Source: Pseudomonas reactans (GTDB lineage: Bacteria; Pseudomonadota; Gammaproteobacteria; Pseudomonadales; Pseudomonadaceae). From it: a stretch of DNA of 64,000 nucleotides. The first letter of the stretch is position 1, and the number at the start of each line of letters is the position of its first letter. The notes under the pieces were generated by a model. It worked only from the letters and a program-made list of their open reading frames with translations. It was not told the origin of the DNA and searched no databases. Positions 26,422 through 33,793 of the stretch are shown here, piece by piece. The position numbers and the translations under genes were made by a program. The stretch spans positions 124,001 through 188,000 of the forward strand of contig NZ_JACAPG010000018.1 in NCBI RefSeq assembly GCF_013385825.1. The letters are read 5' to 3'.

Positions 26422-27090
26422 TCACCGCGCGTCGGCATCGCCACCGATCAGCATGAATAAACGAAACAGCACCACGCTGGTAAACAGTTGGAGAAAGCTG
26501 TGGGCACTGTCCAACAGCAAGCCAATCAGCGGCGCAGGTGTTGGATACGCTGCAACGCTGGCGCCCTTGAGCAACCACAGCGGCGTCATCACGCACAGCA
26601 GGCACACCAGAATCAGCCAGAAATGCCCACGGCTCAGGCGGAAGCTTTCCTTCATCGCCTCCAACGCCGGCATGCCGCGCAGCACCAGCAGGTACTCGGC
26701 AAACGCCAGTACCACCATCAGCCACAGCCCCGGCAGGAAATACAGCGACAGCCCCAGCAGAATCAGCAGCGTGCTCATCGCCGTCAGCAGGGCGAAGCGC
26801 GGCCACAGGGTAAGGGCCATGGCCCAGACATCTTTAGTGCGCGGCGACTCGCCACGGGTGCGAGCATCCAGAAACAGGATCAGCGCGCCGGTATACAGCG
26901 GGTACACCAGCAACCCCACCACCACGCTGTAGCCGGGAAACGCATCCGGGCCGACGACGTGGTTGAGCACCTGTTGCAGCAGGGCTTCGAAAATCACCAA
27001 CGGCAGACACAGCTGGACGATGGCGCCCAGGTTGCGTTGGGTGAAACGGAAGGAGTCGCGCAGCACGTCTAACGGATTCATCAAGTTCAT
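26422..27090 (-). CDS. YciC-family inner-membrane protein
   Basis: A 222-residue polytopic membrane protein of the YciC (UPF0259) type, with about six hydrophobic segments, for example VVVGLLVYPLYTGALILFL and FALLTAMSTLLILLGLSLYF. The N-terminal PLDVLRDSFRFTQRNLGAIVQL and the later AMKESFRLSRGHFWLILV repeat the family's amphipathic entry motif. E. coli YciC takes part in inner-membrane homeostasis; that is inherited from the family only. It is 40 bases upstream of the EEP gene on the same strand and may be co-transcribed. Start is ATG 27090. Confidence 0.85.
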   Translation of the reverse strand: MNLMNPLDVLRDSFRFTQRNLGAIVQLCLPLVIFEALLQQVLNHVVGPDAFPGYSVVVGLLVYPLYTGALILFLDARTRGESPRTKDVWAMALTLWPRFALLTAMSTLLILLGLSLYFLPGLWLMVVLAFAEYLLVLRGMPALEAMKESFRLSRGHFWLILVCLLCVMTPLWLLKGASVAAYPTPAPLIGLLLDSAHSFLQLFTSVVLFRLFMLIGGDADAR

Positions 27091-27257
27091 CGCAGGCCTG
27101 AAAGCAAGGGCAACACTTTAACCGATCATCACCGGAGGTAAGCAAACGTAAACCTTGAGTAAAGACCATTGAAACAACTCGTAACACCCCCATAACTAGG
27201 ACGGCGCCTGATTAAAGGCGAGACCACGATTTCTACCGGCAATCTAACGAGGTCGCC

Positions 27258-27995
27258 ATGAACAGCGAAGAGCAAACCCTGATCGATGGACTGTTTTCAC
27301 GGTTGCAACAAGCCGAAACGGACTCAGCCCCCCGCGACGCCCAGGCCGAAGCGCGGATCAAGGAGCACATGACGCGCCAACCGGCGGCCGGGTATTACAT
27401 GACCCAGTCGATCCTGGTGCAGGAACACGCGCTCAAGAGCCTCGACGCGCAGAACAAGCAGCAGGCGCAGCAGATCCAGCAATTGCAGGACGAACTGCAG
27501 CGGGCTAAGTCCGCGCAGCCTGCTCCGGCGAGCAGCGGCGGATTCCTGTCGAGCATCTTTGGCGGCGGTGGTTCCCGTGATCAGCAGCCGGCTCAAAGTG
27601 CACCGCCGTCTTCCGGTGGTGGCTGGCGCGAACCGACGCGGCCTGGGTTCAGCCAGCCTGCCCCGCAGCAGAATTATCAACAGCCTGCTCCAGCCGCTCC
27701 GGCGGGCAGCGGCTTCCTCGGCGGCGCGATGAAAACCGCAGCCGGCGTGGCCGGTGGTGTGTTGCTGGCCGAAGGCATCAGCAGCCTGTTCAACCACAAC
27801 TCGCAACAGCCGCAAGTCGTGGAAGAAATCATCCGTGAAGAGCCAGCGCCTGCCAGTGACAACGGCAACTGGGGCAACGACGACCAGAAGTACGCCGGCA
27901 ATGACAGCTGGGGCAGCAACAATTCGGACAGCTTTGCCGACAGCGATTATTCCGACGATTCTTCCTCCTTCGGCGACGACGATTCCTTCGTCTGA
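27258..27995 (+). CDS. DUF2076 domain protein
   Basis: A 245-residue DUF2076 protein of unknown function. The N-terminal helical part (about 1-90, NSEEQTLIDGLFSRLQQAE ... IQQLQDELQRAK) is a likely coiled coil. The middle is low-complexity (SGG, QQ, PAP runs) with a short glycine/alanine hydrophobic segment (GGAMKTAAGVAGGVLLAEGI, about 155-174). The C-terminal 45 residues are very acidic and Ser/Asp-rich (SDSFADSDYSDDSSSFGDDD). ATG 27258 follows an AACGAGG ribosome site. A strong terminator follows the stop, making it a monocistronic unit. Confidence 0.85.
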   Translation: MNSEEQTLIDGLFSRLQQAETDSAPRDAQAEARIKEHMTRQPAAGYYMTQSILVQEHALKSLDAQNKQQAQQIQQLQDELQRAKSAQPAPASSGGFLSSIFGGGGSRDQQPAQSAPPSSGGGWREPTRPGFSQPAPQQNYQQPAPAAPAGSGFLGGAMKTAAGVAGGVLLAEGISSLFNHNSQQPQVVEEIIREEPAPASDNGNWGNDDQKYAGNDSWGSNNSDSFADSDYSDDSSSFGDDDSFV

Positions 27996-28002
27996 CCCGC
28001 CC

Positions 28003-28036
28003 AGACCGGGGCGACTCGTTGCCCCGGTCTGATTTT
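28003..28036 (+). terminator. Rho-independent terminator after the DUF2076 gene
   Basis: A perfect 10-base stem AGACCGGGGC / GCCCCGGTCT with an eight-base loop, then GATTTTT. A textbook terminator 8 bases after the stop codon. Confidence 0.9.
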
Positions 28037-28112
28037 TCCCGGAAACCTTCTCGCGGCTGGCATACTTGCACCCTTTCCGGGCCCTGGCGCCTGGCTGTCA
28101 TGAGGAAGTGCG

Positions 28113-28589
28113 GTGAAGAAAATTGCAGTGTTCGCCGATGTGCAAAACCTCTATTACACCGTCCGCCAGGCCTATGGTTGCCACTTCAACTACGCCGCGC
28201 TGTGGGCTGACATCAGCGCACGCGGGCAGATCGTCGAGGCGTACGCGTATGCCATCGACCGTGGCGACAGCAAGCAGCAGCAGTTCCAGCAGATCCTGCG
28301 CAACCTGGGCTTTACGGTAAAACTCAAGCCCTACATCCAGCGCAGCGACGGCTCGGCCAAGGGCGACTGGGACGTGGGCATCACCCTCGACATCATGGAC
28401 GCCGCCGACCACGTCGACGAAATCGTGCTGGCCTCCGGCGACGGTGATTTCGACATGCTGCTCGACCGGGTTATCCACAAGCATGGCGTCGAAGCCGTGG
28501 CTTATGGTGTACCAGGGCTGACGGCCAATTCATTGATACGCGCCGCCAGCCGTTATGTGCCGATCGAAGGCGCGTTGTTGCTCAAATAA
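28113..28589 (+). CDS. LabA-like NYN-domain protein (DUF88), probable ribonuclease
   Basis: A 158-residue NYN/LabA protein of the PIN-like fold. Conserved acidic positions are visible in AVFADVQNLYYT (Asp9), GDWDVGITLDIMDAA and VLASGDGDFDMLLDRV, the arrangement that binds Mg2+ in this fold and suggests RNA cleavage. The start is a GTG at 28113 behind GAGGAAG, which is better placed than any ATG. It precedes a DEDDh exonuclease gene by only 25 bases; the two may be co-expressed. The specific RNA target is unknown. Confidence 0.9.
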   Translation: MKKIAVFADVQNLYYTVRQAYGCHFNYAALWADISARGQIVEAYAYAIDRGDSKQQQFQQILRNLGFTVKLKPYIQRSDGSAKGDWDVGITLDIMDAADHVDEIVLASGDGDFDMLLDRVIHKHGVEAVAYGVPGLTANSLIRAASRYVPIEGALLLK

Positions 28590-28614
28590 ATGCCAAGACG
28601 GAGTTGGAACAGGT

Positions 28615-29226
28615 TTGGAACGTATAGCGGTCATCGACTTTGAAACCACCGGCATCACCCCGAGCAGCCACTGCCGGGCCACGGAAATCGCGGTGGTCAT
28701 CCTTGAGCGTGGTCAGATCGTGGACCGCTACCAGAGCCTGATGAAAACCGGCGTGCACGTGCCGGCGTTCATCGAACAACTCACCGGCATCAGCAACGCC
28801 ATGCTGCGCAGCGCGCCGCCGGCGGAGCGGGTGATGAATGAGGTCAATGAATTCGTCGGCGTCACGCCGTTGCTGGCGCACAACGCCGCGTTCGACCAGA
28901 AGTTCTGGGACTTTGAGCTGGGTCTCATCCGCCGCACCCGTTTGCAGAAGTTCGCCTGTTCGCTGCTGCTGGCGCGTCGTCTCATGCCATCGGCGCCCAA
29001 CCACAAGCTCGGCACGTTGAACGCCTACGCCCAACTGCCCCACACCGGCAAGGCTCACCGGGCGATGGCGGATGCGGAGATGGCGGCAAACCTCACGGCC
29101 CATCTGGCCCAGGAACTGCGCGGGACCCATGGCTTGCGTGAGCTGTCCCATGATCTGCTGTGCACCTTGCAGAAAGTGCCGGCGGCGAAGATCAATGAGC
29201 ATCTGAAGAAGCATCGCGGGTTCTGA
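28615..29226 (+). CDS. DnaQ-like 3'-5' exonuclease (DEDDh)
   Basis: A 203-residue exonuclease of the DEDDh family. Exo I is IDFETTG near residue 8, Exo II is LLAHNAAFDQKF near 85, and Exo III is KAHRAMADAEMAANL near 150, giving the four acidic ligands plus His. The start is probably the TTG at 28615 giving MERIAVIDFETTG, with GGAG 11 bases upstream; no ATG exists at the right place without reading into the previous gene. It is not the polymerase III epsilon subunit itself, since it lacks the extra C-terminal theta-binding part. It follows the NYN gene closely. Confidence 0.87.
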   Translation: MERIAVIDFETTGITPSSHCRATEIAVVILERGQIVDRYQSLMKTGVHVPAFIEQLTGISNAMLRSAPPAERVMNEVNEFVGVTPLLAHNAAFDQKFWDFELGLIRRTRLQKFACSLLLARRLMPSAPNHKLGTLNAYAQLPHTGKAHRAMADAEMAANLTAHLAQELRGTHGLRELSHDLLCTLQKVPAAKINEHLKKHRGF

Positions 29227-29230
29227 AGGC

Positions 29231-29308
29231 GCCATCGCCGGCAAGCCGGCTCCTACAGGGGTGTGGTGCGCCGCGAACCTTTGTAGGAGCCGGCTTGCCG
29301 GCGATGGC
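29231..29308. repeat. REP pair in reversed order, GTAGGAGCCGGC family
   Basis: Here the arm ending CTCCTAC (29231-29256) comes first and the GTAGGAGCC arm (29283-29308) second, so the arms point outwards, the opposite of every other doublet in the window. The two arms are separated by about 26 bases. Confidence 0.9.
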
Positions 29309-29314
29309 GGCGGT

Positions 29315-29776
29315 TCAGCCGCCATTTTTCCCATTGCCCTCCAACTGCCCCAAGGGCACCCGCCGCTCTATCGCACTCGACAAAATAATCGAGGTCTTGC
29401 TGAACCCGAACTTCGCCACGCGGTTGATCAAGCTCTCCAGCTCCGGCATCGACCCCACCGCCGCCTGCATGATCACGCACGGATCCCCCGTCACCCGATG
29501 GCACTCCGTCAATTCAGGGATTTCCGCCAACGCGTCATACACCTTCTGGCTGCCGTGATTGGTCAACCGCAGCTCAATCACGCACTGAATCGGCAAGCCC
29601 ACTTTGGACAAGTCCACCTTGGCCTGATACCCGGTGATCACGCCACTGGCCTCCAGCTTGGCCACGCGCTCGGCCACGGCGGGGGCGGAGAGGTTTACCG
29701 TGCGGGCCAGTTGCGCGTAGGACGCGCGGCCGTCTTCGAGCAGGGCGCTGAGGAGCATGCGGTCGTATTTGTCCAT
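29315..29776 (-). CDS. Lrp/AsnC-family transcriptional regulator
   Basis: A 153-residue Lrp/AsnC regulator, the second in the window. The helix-turn-helix is at about 8-55 (MLLSALLEDGRASYAQLARTVNLSAPAVAERVAKLEASG) and the effector RAM domain follows (CHRVTGDPCVIMQAAVGSM). It is divergent from an EamA-type exporter at 29937, a common arrangement in which the regulator controls the exporter, so amino-acid export is a reasonable guess. The stop lies just after a REP pair. Start is ATG 29776. Confidence 0.92.
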   Translation of the reverse strand: MDKYDRMLLSALLEDGRASYAQLARTVNLSAPAVAERVAKLEASGVITGYQAKVDLSKVGLPIQCVIELRLTNHGSQKVYDALAEIPELTECHRVTGDPCVIMQAAVGSMPELESLINRVAKFGFSKTSIILSSAIERRVPLGQLEGNGKNGG

Positions 29777-29936
29777 GATAAGGCTCCGGTTGCGCGTGAC
29801 TTTCGAAAGAACGGTTTATAGCCTTCATAACCATGCTTTGAAAAGTGTATTGGCGTTTTAAACAGGTTTTGTAACTTATGTTTAACGACCTGCCTTTTTA
29901 GAATAAGCCTCCCATCTCCTGCCATAGAGCCGCCCA

Positions 29937-30833
29937 ATGCCTGGCCCACGTCGCTTTCCCTTACCGTTGATCGCCGCCTTTTTTGCGCTGTATGTGATCT
30001 GGGGTTCCACCTATCTGGTGATTCGCATCGGCGTGGAGTACTGGCCGCCGTTGCTGCTGGCGGGGATTCGGTTTTGCACGGCGGGGGCGTTGATGTATGG
30101 CTTCCTGCGCTGGCGCGGGGTGCCGGCGCCGACGTGGCCGCAGTGGAAGGCGGCCGCGATGATCGGACTTTTGCTGCTCACCGTGGGCAATGGCGGCGTC
30201 AGCGTGGCGGAACACATGGGCGTGTCGTCCGGCGTGGCGGCGCTGGCCGTGGCGACGGTGCCGTTGTTCACCTTGCTGTGCGGGTATTTCTGGGGCGCGC
30301 GCAACACTCGGTTGGAGTGGGCGGGGGTGATCCTGGGGATCATCGGCATCGCCATGCTCAATATGGGCAGCACGTTGCAATCGAGCCCGATGGGTGCTGT
30401 GTTGCTGTTGGTGGCGGCGGCCTCCTGGGCGTTTGGTTCGGTGTGGAGCCGGCAATTGCCGTTGCCCCAGGGCGCCATGGCCAGTGCTGCGGAGATGCTG
30501 GTCGCCGGTGTGGCGCTGTTGTTCGTCAGCGCGCTATCCGGTGAACGCCTGCAGGCCGTACCGCCGCTGGAAGGCTGGCTGGCCCTGGCCTATCTGACGG
30601 TGTTCGGCTCGATCATCGCCTTCAACGCTTATATGTACCTGCTCAAGCATGTGCGCCCGGCGGCGGCGACCAGCTATGCCTATGTGAACCCGGCGGTCGC
30701 CGTATTGCTCGGCATCGTGTTCGTCGGCGAGACCATTGGTCTGGAAGAAGCTTTGGCCATGCTGGTGATTATCAGCGCCGTCCTGCTGATCAGCCTGCCC
30801 CAGTGGCGTAAGCCGAAGGCGGAAATAAGGTAA
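29937..30833 (+). CDS. EamA-family drug/metabolite exporter (YedA-like)
   Basis: A 298-residue DMT exporter with ten membrane helices in two EamA halves (about 10-140 and 155-285). The N-terminal YVIWGSTYLVIRIGVEYWPPLLLAGIRF and the second-half VRPAAATSYAYVNPAVAVLLGIVFVGE match the YedA subgroup. Substrates of the family are amino acids, purines or toxic metabolites. Its upstream region is shared with an Lrp regulator in the opposite direction. The ATG at 29937 gives MPGPRRFPLPLI; there is no strong Shine-Dalgarno sequence. Confidence 0.9.
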   Translation: MPGPRRFPLPLIAAFFALYVIWGSTYLVIRIGVEYWPPLLLAGIRFCTAGALMYGFLRWRGVPAPTWPQWKAAAMIGLLLLTVGNGGVSVAEHMGVSSGVAALAVATVPLFTLLCGYFWGARNTRLEWAGVILGIIGIAMLNMGSTLQSSPMGAVLLLVAAASWAFGSVWSRQLPLPQGAMASAAEMLVAGVALLFVSALSGERLQAVPPLEGWLALAYLTVFGSIIAFNAYMYLLKHVRPAAATSYAYVNPAVAVLLGIVFVGETIGLEEALAMLVIISAVLLISLPQWRKPKAEIR

Positions 30834-30881
30834 ACTGCGGCGCATTGCGACCTTGCGCTGAATTTTTCCTACGGTAAATAC

Positions 30882-32219
30882 ATGACTTTCGCCTCCCTTG
30901 GCCTGATCGAACCCTTGCTGCGCGCCCTTGAGACGCTTGGCTACCAGACCCCGACGCCGGTGCAGGCGCAAGCCATTCCGGCAGTGCTGGCCGGTCGCGA
31001 CCTGATGGCCGCCGCCCAGACCGGCACCGGCAAGACCGCCGGTTTCGCCGTGCCGTTGTTACAACTGCTGACGACGGAAGGGCCGAAAGTCGCCGCCAAC
31101 TCGGCGCGCGCACTGATCCTGTGCCCGACCCGCGAGCTGGCCGAGCAGGTGCACGCCAGTGTTGCCGAGTACGCGCAAAACCTGCCGCTGACCACTTACG
31201 CGGTGTACGGCGGCGTGAGCATCAACCCGCAGATGATGAAGCTGCGCAAGGGCGTCGACATCCTGGTCGCCACCCCTGGCCGCCTGATCGACCTGTTCCG
31301 CCAGAACGCGCTGAAACTCAACCAGCTACAAACCCTGGTGCTGGACGAAGCCGACCGCATGCTCGACCTGGGCTTCTCCGAAGAGCTGGCGAACATCTAC
31401 CGCATGCTGCCGAAGAAGCGCCAGACCTTGCTGTTCTCCGCGACCTTCTCCGATGAGATCCGCACGCTGGCCGGGCAGATGCTCAACGACCCGCTGAGCA
31501 TCGAAGTCAGCCCGCGCAACGTCGCCGCCAACACCGTGAAGCAGTGGGTGGTGCCGGTGGACAAGAAGCGCAAGCCGGAGCTGTTTGTGCACCTGATGCG
31601 CAAAGGCCGCTGGAAGCAGGTGCTGGTGTTCGCCAAGACCCGTAACGGCGTGGATGCGCTGGTGGATAAGTTGCAAGGCCTGGGCATCAATGCCGACGGC
31701 ATCCATGGCGACAAGCCGCAAGCCACGCGCCAGCGTGCGCTGGACCGCTTCAAATCCAGCGAAGTGCAGATCCTGGTCGCCACCGACGTGGCGGCCCGTG
31801 GCCTGGATATCGAAGACTTGCCGCTGGTGGTCAACTTCGACTTGCCGATCGTGGCCGAGGACTACATCCACCGCATCGGCCGTACCGGGCGTGCGGGCAA
31901 CACCGGTGAGGCGATTTCCCTGGTGTGTGCCGATGAAGTGAACATGCTGTCGGCCATCGAGATGTTGACGCGTCAGACCTTGACCCGTCACATGGAGCAG
32001 GATTTCGAACCCGAGCACCGTGTGCCAGAGACCGATGCCAGCGGGCAGGTGGTGAAGAAGCCAAAGAAACCGAAGAAGCCTAAAACCTCGGGCGGTGGCG
32101 GTAAGCGCAACCTCGGTAAGTGGGTGGACAGCGGGGAAGTGGCGCCGTCGGAGCCGTCGATCAAGCCGGTGCGCAAGGTGCCTGTTTTTAATACCGGGCC
32201 GCGCAAACGCAAACCGTAA
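30882..32219 (+). CDS. rhlE: DEAD-box RNA helicase RhlE
   Basis: A 445-residue RhlE-type ATP-dependent RNA helicase. Motifs in order: Q motif at YQTPTPVQAQAIP, Walker A AQTGTGKTA near residue 47, motif Ib TPGRL, motif II VLDEADRMLDLGF near 152, motif III FSATFS, motif VI HRIGRTGRAG near 330. A basic, Lys/Pro/Gly-rich tail (KKPKKPKKPKTSGGGGKRNL) likely contacts RNA. RhlE assists ribosome assembly and RNA decay. A REP doublet follows the stop directly. Confidence 0.96.
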   Translation: MTFASLGLIEPLLRALETLGYQTPTPVQAQAIPAVLAGRDLMAAAQTGTGKTAGFAVPLLQLLTTEGPKVAANSARALILCPTRELAEQVHASVAEYAQNLPLTTYAVYGGVSINPQMMKLRKGVDILVATPGRLIDLFRQNALKLNQLQTLVLDEADRMLDLGFSEELANIYRMLPKKRQTLLFSATFSDEIRTLAGQMLNDPLSIEVSPRNVAANTVKQWVVPVDKKRKPELFVHLMRKGRWKQVLVFAKTRNGVDALVDKLQGLGINADGIHGDKPQATRQRALDRFKSSEVQILVATDVAARGLDIEDLPLVVNFDLPIVAEDYIHRIGRTGRAGNTGEAISLVCADEVNMLSAIEMLTRQTLTRHMEQDFEPEHRVPETDASGQVVKKPKKPKKPKTSGGGGKRNLGKWVDSGEVAPSEPSIKPVRKVPVFNTGPRKRKP

Positions 32220-32224
32220 AATTT

Positions 32225-32322
32225 GTAGGAGCGAGCTTGCTCGCGAAAACCGGCAACGATCACGCGTCGAATCTGGATTAACGCGGTGTTCTTGAGTTTT
32301 TCGCGAGCAAGCTCGCTCCTAC
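32225..32322. repeat. REP doublet, GTAGGAGCGAGC family
   Basis: Inverted arms GTAGGAGCGAGCTTGCTCGC around a spacer with AACGATCACGCG. Its right arm contributes the stop codon (CTA on the plus strand, TAG read on the minus strand, 32319-32321) of the flavoprotein gene. Confidence 0.94.
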
Positions 32323-33551
32323 AGTGGTTTTTTCAACCATTCGAGAACGCCGCGTCCGGCCATCCGCCCACTGGCAAAGCATCCTGTCAGCAAATACCCG
32401 CCCGTCGGCGCTTCCCAATCCAGCATCTCCCCCGCACAAAACACCCCCGGCAACTGCTTGAGCATCAAGCGTTCATCCAACGCCTCAAACGGCACGCCGC
32501 CCGCTGTGCTGATCGCTTCATCCATCGGCCGGGTCTTCACCAGGGTCAAGGGCAGCGCCTTGATATCCACCGCCAACTGCGCTGGGTCATTGAAGTGGTC
32601 AGCCGGCGCCAACTCACGCAGCAGAGCGGCTTTGACGCCATCCAAGCCCAACTGACTGTGTAGGTGTTTGCTCATCGAACGCGAGCCACGCGGTTTCGCC
32701 AACGCGGCCTGAACCTTGTCCAGTGGCCTGCTCGGTAGCAGGTCGATATGCACAGTGGCCGAGCCTTCGCGGTTGATCGCTTCGCGGATCGGCGCGGATA
32801 ACGCGTAGATCAAGCTGCCTTCAATACCGGTGGCGGTAATCACGCATTCACCCAGGCGTGGCTTGTCGTCCCCCAAGCCAATCGCGACATTTTTCAACGG
32901 CGCACCAGCGAATTTGCTGACCATCAACTCGCTCCAGGCCGACACTTCGAAACCGCAGTTGCTCGGTTGCAGCGGGGCGTAAGGCACGCCTTTGTCTTCC
33001 AGCAACGTGAGCCAGGCGCCGTCAGATCCGAGCCGTGACCAACTCCCGCCGCCAAGGGCCAGCAGAACGGCGTCGCTGTGGACCGTTTTTTCGCCTTCGG
33101 GGCTGTGGATAAGTAAGTCGCCCCCGGCGGTCCAGCCCAGCCAACGATGACGGGTGTGGATAACCACTCCTTGGTCGCGCAGGCGCTTGAGCCAGGCGCG
33201 CAACAGGGGCGCGGCTTTCATGTCGGTGGGAAACACACGACCGGAGGTGCCGACAAACGTTTGAATGCCCAAGCCATGAATCCATTCACACAACGCCTCC
33301 GCCCCGAAACTACGCAGCAACGGCGCCATGTGCGGCGCACGTTCGGCGTAGCGTGACAGGAATGCCGGGTACGCTTCGGAGTGGGTGATGTTCATGCCGC
33401 CCACGCCGGCCAGCAGAAACTTGCGTCCCACCGAGGGCATGCCGTCGTACAGGTCCACCCGCACGCCCGCCTGGCTCAGGACTTCGGCGGCCATCAGCCC
33501 GGCTGGGCCGCCGCCGATGATGGCAACGTGGGAAGGAGCAGTAGCGGACAT
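32319..33551 (-). CDS. TIGR03862-type FAD-dependent oxidoreductase (HI0933-like)
   Basis: A 410-residue flavoprotein with an N-terminal dinucleotide-binding motif HVAIIGGGPAGLMAAEVLSQAG and the HI0933/YhiN-type block SVGRKFLLAGVGGMNITHSE. The C-terminal TGGYLLTGCFASGRMAGRG closes the FAD site. Members are annotated as aminoacetone oxidase-like or simply flavoproteins, and their reaction is not established. The stop codon TAG is supplied by the adjoining REP arm, so the last codons KKPL are shaped by the repeat. Start is ATG 33551. Confidence 0.9.
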   Translation of the reverse strand: MSATAPSHVAIIGGGPAGLMAAEVLSQAGVRVDLYDGMPSVGRKFLLAGVGGMNITHSEAYPAFLSRYAERAPHMAPLLRSFGAEALCEWIHGLGIQTFVGTSGRVFPTDMKAAPLLRAWLKRLRDQGVVIHTRHRWLGWTAGGDLLIHSPEGEKTVHSDAVLLALGGGSWSRLGSDGAWLTLLEDKGVPYAPLQPSNCGFEVSAWSELMVSKFAGAPLKNVAIGLGDDKPRLGECVITATGIEGSLIYALSAPIREAINREGSATVHIDLLPSRPLDKVQAALAKPRGSRSMSKHLHSQLGLDGVKAALLRELAPADHFNDPAQLAVDIKALPLTLVKTRPMDEAISTAGGVPFEALDERLMLKQLPGVFCAGEMLDWEAPTGGYLLTGCFASGRMAGRGVLEWLKKPL

Positions 33552-33626
33552 CGGCAGGCCTGGTCAAAAACAAAGGGCGCCCATTGTAAGCAATGCTGCG
33601 AAATTGTGGTGGTTGGATGGACCGCT

Positions 33627-33776
33627 GTGGCGAGCGGGCTTGCCCCGCGTTGGGCTGCGCAGCGGCCCCAAAAACGGCTACCGCATTTCTTTTGAGAAAA
33701 TGCGGTGGCTCTATTGGGGCTGCTGCGCAGCCCAACGCGGGGCAAGCCCGCTCGCCACAACAAGCCCGCTCGCCAC
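33627..33776. repeat. Large palindromic REP element of a third family
   Basis: The arms GTGGCGAGCGGGCTTGCCCC and its complement enclose a longer inverted repeat (GTTGGGCTGCGCAGC facing GCTGCGCAGCCCAAC, then ACCGCATTTC facing GAAAATGCGGT), so nearly the whole 33627-33758 interval can fold back. A further partial copy of the end (GCCCGCTCGCCAC) is repeated at 33764-33776. It lies between the flavoprotein start and the end of the HrpK-like gene. Confidence 0.9.
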
Positions 33777-33793
33777 GACAAGCTAACCGGGCT

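Noticed and set aside
30074..30544. Long frames opposite or inside the EamA gene and similar shadow frames throughout
   Set aside because: They overlap well-supported genes in other frames, have Arg/Ala-rich translations typical of high-GC shadow frames and no ribosome sites.
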